Assembly (NCBI GenBank): GCA_964396535.1
Contig: CAYNFT010000029.1
Location: 1-20,778 of the forward strand
Source of the DNA: CAYNFT01 sp964396535
Lineage (GTDB): Bacteria > Chloroflexota > Dehalococcoidia > Dehalococcoidales > UBA2162
Reading direction: 5' to 3'
Length of the DNA stretch: 20,778 bases
Shown here: piece by piece, positions 14,120 to 20,778 of the stretch
How the letters are laid out: each line of letters opens with the position of its first letter
How positions within the stretch are numbered: the first letter of the stretch is position 1
Position numbers and translations under genes: made by a program
Notes under the pieces: generated by a model
Told to the model about the DNA's origin: nothing
Seen by the model: the letters and a program-made list of their open reading frames with translations, nothing else
Database searches by the model: none

Positions 14120-14623
14120 TTTAATCCTCTGAATGTAGTTTGTGGAGAAAAGTTTGCAGGTGGTAAATATTGTAGTAATGAATTGACTATCGATTATAGT
14201 TAGCAGGGGAAAGCAACAAAGTGCTTAGAAACAGTGGATAGAAATATTTGGTTGGGTCCCTCCCATTAATACTATTAACTTAACATCCGGGGCTTACGTT
14301 CTTAAAAAACCTATTCTGACTGCTGGCCTGCGTCTAATTCTGCCTGCTCAGCAAAAGCCTTATATACTTTATCACGAAAGAGGTAATATGTCAAAGCCGT
14401 TAGGGGGGGGGCTGTGGTAGTATTTGGAGAGGTTCATAGCCATTATTAACGATTTATGTGGATTATTCTCAGGTATGCCTATGTGGGAAGTCTCGATAAT
14501 GCCATATATGGACTAATTAACTTTAAAAAAGAAAGGATTTCCAGACATTTTCTAGTATCACTATGGTAGATGTCACGAGATTCTTACAGTTAGCTCATTA
14601 CATACTTCAGCGGCTATATTAAT
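14120..14623. other. 504-bp intergenic region between glpD and proV
   Basis: No open frame with coding character is present. On the minus strand TATAAT at 14198-14193 is a candidate -10 for proV, about 75 bases before its start, with a weak TTGTTG upstream. A run of nine G residues lies at 14403-14411. I find no clear terminator for glpD. The rest is AT-rich and featureless to the eye, perhaps a decayed gene. Confidence 0.5.
14193..14198 (-). promoter_or_regulatory. Candidate -10 box for proVWX
   Basis: TATAAT on the minus strand. The best -35 (TTGTTG, 14219-14214) has a short 15-base spacer, so the assignment is tentative. Confidence 0.35.
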
Positions 14624-16252
14624 TTAACTATCTGGTCTTTCTGAGTCGGTCGCTCCCGTCCTGAAACGCTGGCTCAGAGCTACAAAGGAGCGGTACGCTT
14701 CGACCTGCTGTCGTTGTTCAGCAGCGTTCCAGCCCAGTAAATGTCCCATCTCCTGGGACACTGTCTCCACGGCATCCAGACCCTGACACGAGGCCAAGCC
14801 GGTAGCACTGCGGCGGAGCAGGAAGTCACTTACGGTCAAGGCTCCCTCCATCTTTGTGGCGTGCCATATCTGGGACAGAATGTCCTTTGAATGAGGACAG
14901 ATGGGTTGCTTCCCCCGGGCATCATTGTGCGCCAGTTCCAGGATTTGATATAGGCGAGAACCATAGAGGGTATTAAGATGGGCTATTGTTTCGACAGAGA
15001 GACCGCTTTCCTTAGCCGCCTGCTCCATCTTTTCCTGTGGGACATCCGGTGCTCCAGGCAGGAGAGTTTCTGCCGTACTGCAGGCTACATTCACGCCAAG
15101 CTTCTGGCACACCAGGTCTACCACCTCCTGAGCTATAGCTCTATAACCAGTTATTTTGCCTCCCACTACCGAGATGAAGCCTTTCATGCCATCCCCGTGC
15201 TCGTGGTCAACAAGCCTGTGCTTACGGGTGACATTGGAAGCGCTACCGCCCATAGAACCGGCCAGAGCCCGCAAACCGGCGGTGGTATAGAAGACGTCCT
15301 CTGCACGCACAGCAGGAAATGCCCGTCGGGCCTCCGTCAGCAGGTAGTCAACATCCTCTGCCTCAGCGTGTACTGTATCCGGGTCCTCTGAGTAGTCGGT
15401 GTCGGTGGTGCCAATGAGGGTGTAACCCTGCCACGGGATGGTGAAGAAAAGTCGTCCATCAGCATGAGCAAAGAGAACCATAGCATTGTTGCAGATATTG
15501 GTGGTCAGGAGGTGGATGCCTTTTGTGGTACGCATCATAGGCTCTGGGTGGCTGTAAAGCATACCCAAAACTTGGCCCATCCAGGGGCCAGCAGCATTAA
15601 CCACCAGGCGTGCCGCTACCTGGTAATCCTCTCCAGATAGCGTGTCCTCTACCTGCACTCTGCTTACCGTGTCACCATCTCTTACGACCTTGGTGAGCCT
15701 GGCATGATTGACTATAGAGGCCCCGTGCTCGGCAGCAGAGAGTACGTTTTCCAGGCAGAGTCGCTCTGCAAATGGTATCTGGCAATCATAGAAGAGGTAT
15801 GAGCCGGTTAAGCCATCCAGTTCGAGGCCTGGCTCAAGCTCCAGCGTCTCGCGACGAGAGAGGTGGCGAAAAGAGGGGACGGTCTTATCGAAGGAAAGGA
15901 TGTCGTAGAGACGCATACCCAGTGCCATAACAACCCGCTCCGAATGGTGGGTCATGGGTATTAAGAAGGGAAGCGAATGTACCAGGTGAGGCGCAATGCT
16001 GAGGAGCACCTCACGTTCTCGCATATCCTGCCTCACCAGGCGAAACTCCAGTTGACGCAGGTAGCGCAGACCTCCGTGAATCAGGCGTGAGGAGCGTGAG
16101 GTGGTGCCATAGGCAAAATCCTCCTTCTCGAGCAGTAATGTCTTAATGCCGCGGAGGGCTGCATCTCGGGCAATACCTGTTCCGATGATGCCCCCGCCGA
16201 CCACGATTAAATCGAAGGTCTCCCTGGCGAAGTTGTCAAAGTCTCTCTTCAC
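14624..16252 (-). CDS. glpD: FAD-dependent glycerol-3-phosphate dehydrogenase
   Basis: GlpD oxidises glycerol-3-phosphate to dihydroxyacetone phosphate at the membrane face and passes electrons to the respiratory chain. The 542 residues are typical. The FAD-binding Rossmann motif VVGGGIIGTGIARDAALRG begins near residue 17. It is followed by the family motif TTSRSSRLIHGGLRYL (about 50-65), the second signature TTAGLRALAGS, and the C-terminal domain with EGALTVSDFLLRRSATGL. The start is GTG 16252 with GGAGGT 3 bases upstream, which is close. It lies 15 bases after glpK on the same transcript. I see no terminator behind it. Confidence 0.95.
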   Translation of the reverse strand: MKRDFDNFARETFDLIVVGGGIIGTGIARDAALRGIKTLLLEKEDFAYGTTSRSSRLIHGGLRYLRQLEFRLVRQDMREREVLLSIAPHLVHSLPFLIPMTHHSERVVMALGMRLYDILSFDKTVPSFRHLSRRETLELEPGLELDGLTGSYLFYDCQIPFAERLCLENVLSAAEHGASIVNHARLTKVVRDGDTVSRVQVEDTLSGEDYQVAARLVVNAAGPWMGQVLGMLYSHPEPMMRTTKGIHLLTTNICNNAMVLFAHADGRLFFTIPWQGYTLIGTTDTDYSEDPDTVHAEAEDVDYLLTEARRAFPAVRAEDVFYTTAGLRALAGSMGGSASNVTRKHRLVDHEHGDGMKGFISVVGGKITGYRAIAQEVVDLVCQKLGVNVACSTAETLLPGAPDVPQEKMEQAAKESGLSVETIAHLNTLYGSRLYQILELAHNDARGKQPICPHSKDILSQIWHATKMEGALTVSDFLLRRSATGLASCQGLDAVETVSQEMGHLLGWNAAEQRQQVEAYRSFVALSQRFRTGATDSERPDS

Positions 16253-16267
16253 GCTACCTCCTTCAAT

Positions 16268-17770
16268 CTAGCTTGTCACCCAGTAGCGAGCGCGTTCGAC
16301 GGCGCGTTTCCAGCTGGCGTAAAGGACTTCTCGCTGGTCGACGGACATATTCGGCTCGTAGACCCTAGTGGCTCGCCACTTTTGGGATATCTCAGCCGTA
16401 TCTCGCCAAAAGCCCACTGCCAGGCCTGCCAGATAGGCAGCTCCCAGGGCGGTGGTCTCAGCTACTGCTGCCACTTGAATAGGCACTCCTAGGATGTCTG
16501 CCTGAAACTGCATTAAAAATCCATTGGCAGTTCCTCCGCCATCAACTCGAAGTAGCGGGACCTGAAGGCCAGCTTCAGTACCCATAGCCTCTATGACATC
16601 CCGTGCCTGGTAGGCTATAGCCTCCAGAGTAGCCCTCACCAGGTGATTCCTATTAGTACCCTGGGTAAGTCCAATAATGGTGCCCCGAGCATACATGTCC
16701 CAGTAGGGAGCCCCCAGGCCTGCAAGAGCGGGAACGAAGTAAACACCACCACTATCAGGGACAGAGCGCGCCATAGCCTCGCTCTCAGCAGCACTGGTGA
16801 TTATGCCCAGGCCATCCCGTAACCACTGAACAGCAGCCCCGGTGATAAATATGCTTCCCTCCATGGCGTAGCTTACCCCGCTTGGCAATCCCCAGGCTAT
16901 GGTTGTGACCAGACCTCTCTTGGAGGGAACTGGCCTGCTGCCGGTGTTGAGTAAGACGAAAGAGCCTGTCCCATAAGTATTCTTGGCCATGCCGGTATCG
17001 TAGCATGCCTGGCCAAAAAGGGCTGCCTGCTGGTCGCCGGCCATGGCACCCAGGGGCACCCGGGAATCACCCAGTAGACCAGCGACAGTCTCGCCGTACA
17101 CCTGGCTTGAAGGCATCACTTTGGGAAGAACGGCCTCCGGGATATCCAGCAAAGCTAGCAACTCCCTGTCCCACTGAAGTGTATGGATGTTGAACAGCAT
17201 AGTACGGCAGGCGTTGCTATAATCGGTAATATGGACTGCGCCACCGGTTAGATTCCAGACAAGCCAGCTATCCACCGTTCCAAAGAGGAGGTCACCTTGC
17301 TGGGCACGGTGCTGTCCCTGTGGGATATTATCCAGGAGCCAGCGAAGCTTGGTGGCGGAGAAGTAGGCGTCTATAATTAACCCTGTCTTCTCCATGATAG
17401 CTTGGCTCGCTCCCTTTTGCTTTAGCTCCTCGCACAGCGGGGCTGTACGTCGACATTGCCATACAATGGCATTACTGACCGGCTCTCCGGTGTAGCGGTC
17501 CCAGACTATGGTGGTCTCCCGCTGATTGGTAATCCCTATGCAACTTATCTGAGACACAGGAGCCTTTGCCTTCTGTAAAGCTTCCTGAGCGACTAATAGA
17601 GATGTCTGCAAAAGCTCCCGTGGGTCCTGTTCTACCCAGCCAGGCTTGGGGTATATCTGGTGCACTTCCCGGTAAGCACTGGAGACCACCTGCCCTTCCT
17701 TGTCGAAGAGCAGAGCGGTGCTTCCGGTGGTTCCCTGGTCTATAGCCAGAATATAGCTTCTACCTGGCAT
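16268..17770 (-). CDS. glpK: Glycerol kinase
   Basis: GlpK phosphorylates glycerol to glycerol-3-phosphate in the cytoplasm, feeding GlpD next door. The 500 residues match the FGGY kinase family at full length. Phosphate-binding AIDQGTTGSTALLFD is at residues 9-23. GITNQRETTIVWDR and the glycerol-binding WQCRRTA follow, then GDQQAALFGQ with the catalytic aspartate, KNTYGTGSFVLLN, and the FGGY signature region around SIFITGAAVQWLRDGLG. The start ATG 17770 has only a weak AAGAG upstream. No glpF facilitator or glp regulator is in the window. Confidence 0.97.
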   Translation of the reverse strand: MPGRSYILAIDQGTTGSTALLFDKEGQVVSSAYREVHQIYPKPGWVEQDPRELLQTSLLVAQEALQKAKAPVSQISCIGITNQRETTIVWDRYTGEPVSNAIVWQCRRTAPLCEELKQKGASQAIMEKTGLIIDAYFSATKLRWLLDNIPQGQHRAQQGDLLFGTVDSWLVWNLTGGAVHITDYSNACRTMLFNIHTLQWDRELLALLDIPEAVLPKVMPSSQVYGETVAGLLGDSRVPLGAMAGDQQAALFGQACYDTGMAKNTYGTGSFVLLNTGSRPVPSKRGLVTTIAWGLPSGVSYAMEGSIFITGAAVQWLRDGLGIITSAAESEAMARSVPDSGGVYFVPALAGLGAPYWDMYARGTIIGLTQGTNRNHLVRATLEAIAYQARDVIEAMGTEAGLQVPLLRVDGGGTANGFLMQFQADILGVPIQVAAVAETTALGAAYLAGLAVGFWRDTAEISQKWRATRVYEPNMSVDQREVLYASWKRAVERARYWVTS

Positions 17771-18027
17771 AATAAACTCTTAACGAAGTTGTTTAATAGA
17801 TTAGCACGCAACAGGCTAAGCAGACAACTGGTAAAATCCCGGAAGCAATTAGTTGGTGGTTAGATGATTTTCTTTTAATGATTATCAATGGGGAATTACT
17901 GGACAGTTCCCTGGCTTTTATTTAAGCAGAAGTGACTCATTCTGTCTATATAACATTTGCTTGTGTCTTGGCATATTTCAACTAGCTAAAATATGACTGG
18001 AAATGCTAGTATGACTTATCAAATGAT

Positions 18028-18267
18028 ATGAAGGAGAAACCTGAAGCTTATCTGGCAAAATGTATTCCAGAAATAAGTGAAACGGCAGAGAAGGTATACG
18101 GTATAGAACCAAAAATAGTGGAATTAAAAAGTTGCCAGGATGCACAGAATAGTCCATGCCCATTTGGAAGCTTCTGTATAGTGTATAACGGAAAGGTTGT
18201 TGCTGCACATCCAATCAGCAATAAGCGGTTCAGCAATATTATGAACAAAGAGTTGAAAGCCCGGTAA
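18028..18267 (+). CDS. Small YoaP-like domain protein
   Basis: A 79-residue protein. Its second half, DAQNSPCPFGSFCIVYNGKVVAAHPI, followed by RFSNIM, resembles the C-terminal YoaP-like domain usually fused behind a GNAT acetyltransferase. Here no acetyltransferase precedes it: an in-frame TAG lies at 18007, seven codons before the ATG. It has four cysteines (residues 12, 36, 44 and 50). No ribosome site is visible before ATG 18028, which weakens the gene call. It could be a free-standing domain or the broken end of a longer gene. Family recognition is from memory of the pattern and is tentative. Confidence 0.55.
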   Translation: MKEKPEAYLAKCIPEISETAEKVYGIEPKIVELKSCQDAQNSPCPFGSFCIVYNGKVVAAHPISNKRFSNIMNKELKAR

Positions 18268-18523
18268 GCTCTCGAGCCGCCTAACTTTTTCCGACCACTT
18301 TCCTACCTTTGAACGCTTGACACCAGCATAGTTGCAGGCACACAATACGGAGCACGGTGTGCCCAACAGCCTGCTGCAGCGGTGTTGTTTCTGGGCGATA
18401 AATACGCTCACCGAGAGGAACAGGTGGCGTCCCGAATATCGGGGAAAGGAGGTGCGTCGGCAAATCTTTGATGCACGGGTTTACGGTGATACTGTGTACA
18501 ATGAACAATGAGGAGGCAGAACA

Positions 18524-19135
18524 ATGTTACGTAAGTACAAGGTATTATGGGTTTCGCTCATTATCGTCGCCGTGGTTGTGGTCAGCATAGGTGCCGGTGC
18601 CGCTCTGGCGCAAAACCAGAACATTATCTACGGCGCCTACAAGAAGAGCAACGGTATGCTGAGAATTATTAGCGACCCCAGTGAGGTCAGACCATCGGAG
18701 AATTTAGTTTCCTGGAATATGGAGGGCCCACCGGGACCGACCGGACCACAGGGGCTACAAGGGCCTGCCGGGCCACAAGGGGCTAAGGGAGATAAGGGAG
18801 ATACTGGGACAATGGGACCTCAAGGAGAGCAGGGGCCGCCAGGGCCCATGCCTACACTTGGGGCCTGGGGACTCAGGAGTATAAACACCGTCTATCTAGC
18901 TGCTACAGATGGGTTCGTTTTAGCTTATAATTATGGTCCCGAGGGCGCGCTTCTCCTTCTAAAGGGATACACCGATGGTTCAAATCCTCCCATGACTGTT
19001 AGAACTCAGGTATGGGCTTTGAACCCCTCAGTTCAGTCATTGGCAATAACTATGCCTGTACGCAAAGGCGACTACTGGAAGATTGAATGTGGGGGATGGA
19101 ATAACGAGGTTTATTGGATAGGATTCGGCAACTAA
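18524..19135 (+). CDS. Secreted collagen-like protein
   Basis: A 203-residue exported protein. The signal peptide spans residues 1-29, with a probable cleavage at AALA|Q. A short head domain (IYGAYKKSNGMLRIIS, SENLVSWN) is followed by 14 uninterrupted Gly-X-Y triplets at residues 68-109 (GPPGPTGPQG, GAKGDKGDTG and so on). A C-terminal domain of about 90 residues, rich in aromatic and beta-type segments, ends in EVYWIGFGN. The collagen stretch should trimerise; the C-terminal domain may be a trimer-forming beta sandwich like those in other bacterial collagen-like proteins. The head resembles a common prefix of bacterial collagen-like proteins that usually carries two cysteines; here both positions are changed (A38, V55) and the mature protein has a single Cys near its end. 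GAGGAGG lies 8 bases before ATG 18524. Confidence 0.85.
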   Translation: MLRKYKVLWVSLIIVAVVVVSIGAGAALAQNQNIIYGAYKKSNGMLRIISDPSEVRPSENLVSWNMEGPPGPTGPQGLQGPAGPQGAKGDKGDTGTMGPQGEQGPPGPMPTLGAWGLRSINTVYLAATDGFVLAYNYGPEGALLLLKGYTDGSNPPMTVRTQVWALNPSVQSLAITMPVRKGDYWKIECGGWNNEVYWIGFGN

Positions 19136-19511
19136 GAGGTTCCATCCAGTATAATTGTACGACGAACTTTTCGCGCACCTCCCAGGCGATAATCACCATT
19201 GTGCGGGGGGTGTCTCGTTGTGACATTGAATATGAGATTACGCTGCCAGGCTTTAGATTTGTCAGTACATCATTTGCGGGAATGGTAATATCATTACTTT
19301 AATGGTGGGCGGTACTGTACAATACGCAGAACCAAGACGTTTGAGTTAACCTTCAGATTATAACTATCATGCCCGTTCGAATCCCCACATCTGAAACAAT
19401 ATAAAATGTTACAATGGTATTTGAAATATACCGGATTATATGTTGTTTTATCCACTGGTTTAGTAGTGAATTTATAGATGTTTGTCAGTTATGCGTGTTT
19501 ATGAGGTACAC
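19136..19511. other. 376-bp intergenic region, nothing recognised
   Basis: Contains short open frames without coding character. A TTCGAAT string near 19377 resembles a tRNA T-loop, but the flanking bases do not pair. I see no convincing terminator or promoter. Confidence 0.5.
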
Positions 19512-20567
19512 ATGGGAAAAAGGAATGACCGAATACTTGATTGGGTGATAAAAAAGGTACAGCGCGAATACAGTAAGGATATCTGCCTTTTAGTTGTATA
19601 TGGTTCTTATTTATATGGCGCAGAAGACTCTTTTTCAGATGTTGATTTTTACTTCATTCCTAAAAACGATAGAGCCAATGAACTTTGCAGGACCTTCATT
19701 ATTGAGGGCATTGGTTATGATCTCTTCCCGATGAGATGGGAACGTGTTGAAAGACTAGCGACGCTGAACGAATCTCTGACGCCGCTTCTTGGGAATGCGA
19801 AAATTGTTTATTCCAATACGGATGAAGACAGAAAGCGCTTTGAAAAACTGCAAGGGATACTTCACAAAAACCTAAACGATCCATCATTTATGCACCAAAA
19901 AGCAGTTGATAAGCTCTTTCAAGCAAACGATGCTTGGAGCAGGTTAGTTGCACAAAGCGATCTGTGCAATTGCCGGTTATTTGCAGGGGATATTATTCTG
20001 CAGCTGGCTGACGCAGTAGCTTATGAAAACCTGACGTATTTCAAAAAAGGCTTGAAAATGCAGTTTGCCGACCTGAAAACGATGAACAAACTGCCGGGCG
20101 GTTTTATAGAAGGATACGAAGCGGTTATCAAAGCTAATACTATCGTTCAAATACAAGACAAATGTGGGAAACTGATAGCATTGTGTAAGGATTTCCTGAA
20201 TTCTGATATAAAAACGGCAGTTTATTCCAGTAAAACAGGTAAGCTGGTGCAAGATCCACTGTATATCGATTTCAAACAACTCACAGAATTATACGGTGAG
20301 ATTATTTCCACTTTTAACAAGGTGTACAGCTGTTGTGAAAGTGATAATCACATCCTTGCATTCATTTCAGCGGTATGCTTACAGCGTACGCTTAATGATG
20401 AAGTTCATGGCATCCGCTTTGATATTTTAAGCGATTATGACATGGTGGATTTGAGTCGCCTTTCTGCAAGCGCTAAATCGGCTGAGTCAAAGCTTGTAAA
20501 ATATATCACTAGTGGTGCAGCCATAAAAAGGTACACCTCTGTTGACGAGTTTCTCATAGAAAATTAA
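19512..20567 (+). CDS. Orphan nucleotidyltransferase-fold protein
   Basis: The 351-residue product opens with a polymerase-beta-type nucleotidyltransferase domain. G31-S32 and D43-x-D45 (VVYGSYLYGAEDSFSDVDFYF) form the GS-x10-DxD motif, and D70 in GYDLFPM is a likely third metal ligand. The C-terminal ~230 residues are mostly helical and I do not recognise them. Antibiotic adenylyltransferases and other substrate-modifying enzymes share this architecture; the substrate cannot be inferred. I chose ATG 19512 because TGAGGT ends 4 bases upstream; in-frame ATG 19491 and TTG 19482 lack a ribosome site. Base composition is AT-richer than the core genes and the gene stands alone, so transfer is likely. 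Confidence 0.75.
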   Translation: MGKRNDRILDWVIKKVQREYSKDICLLVVYGSYLYGAEDSFSDVDFYFIPKNDRANELCRTFIIEGIGYDLFPMRWERVERLATLNESLTPLLGNAKIVYSNTDEDRKRFEKLQGILHKNLNDPSFMHQKAVDKLFQANDAWSRLVAQSDLCNCRLFAGDIILQLADAVAYENLTYFKKGLKMQFADLKTMNKLPGGFIEGYEAVIKANTIVQIQDKCGKLIALCKDFLNSDIKTAVYSSKTGKLVQDPLYIDFKQLTELYGEIISTFNKVYSCCESDNHILAFISAVCLQRTLNDEVHGIRFDILSDYDMVDLSRLSASAKSAESKLVKYITSGAAIKRYTSVDEFLIEN

Positions 20568-20778
20568 TAGTACGGCGCATGAGCATAGCCTTCCGTCTGC
20601 ATTTAAAACAGTGAAGTTCTGTCATTGAATTCCTCTTAATAGTAGAAGTTAATTAAGAGTAAACTGGGCGGTATAGGACTTGAACAAATATCTATACTGC
20701 CAGCCAAGCTGCCATCAACAATCTTGTTTACCATATATCATTAATAAAAGGAATATTCATTACCACTGCCATCACGTT
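20568..20778. other. Window end, no feature seen
   Basis: AT-rich sequence with no open frame of note and no recognised signal. Confidence 0.4.

Noticed and set aside
19361..19400. tRNA-like string (GTTCGAATCCCC) suggesting a tRNA 3' half
   Set aside because: The bases around TTCGAAT do not form a T-stem and no acceptor or anticodon arm can be paired upstream.

Overview
The window looks like a bacterial chromosome segment, most probably from an uncultured Chloroflexota close to the class Dehalococcoidia. That placement is my inference from the RecG, ArgS and TrpS sequence flavour and the gene mix; nothing here proves it. It mixes conserved housekeeping genes with small accessory inserts. I see no phage, CRISPR array, rRNA, tRNA or intact insertion sequence. 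Layout: (1) 1-5156, plus strand: the 3' part of recG, an AT-rich two-helix membrane protein of unknown function, a hicB-hicA toxin-antitoxin pair whose toxin carries an in-frame TGA, and argS. (2) 5171-5698, minus strand: a left-handed beta-helix protein of the gamma-carbonic-anhydrase type that lacks one expected zinc histidine. (3) 6200-8420, plus strand: trpS, hisA and hisI. (4) 8434-10307, minus strand: the ribosomal operon rplU-rpmA-rpmE, followed by a DUF1385 membrane protein. (5) 10516-14119, minus strand: a glycine betaine/proline ABC importer in the order ATPase, permease, lipoprotein. (6) 14624-17770, minus strand: glpK-glpD for glycerol use. (7) 18028-20567, plus strand: accessory genes, namely a small YoaP-like protein, a secreted collagen-like protein and an orphan nucleotidyltransferase. 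How the genes work together: proVWX would import a compatible solute. GlpK and GlpD would convert glycerol to glycerol-3-phosphate and then to dihydroxyacetone phosphate, passing electrons to the membrane; no glycerol facilitator gene is in view. HisA and HisI supply two late-middle steps of histidine synthesis, while the rest of the his pathway lies elsewhere. The most notable signals are not gene families. rplU and hisA both lack an ATG, GTG or TTG at their conserved N-termini and appear to start at ATT or ATA behind good Shine-Dalgarno sequences. The hicA toxin has TGA exactly where a conserved glycine (GGA) is expected. The intergenic regions between 2.7 and 8.1 kb carry four copies of a composite element of about 80 bp made of two adjacent perfect or near-perfect hairpins plus a conserved tail. 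The genes from 18 kb onward, and the membrane protein after recG, look like recent or lineage-specific additions.
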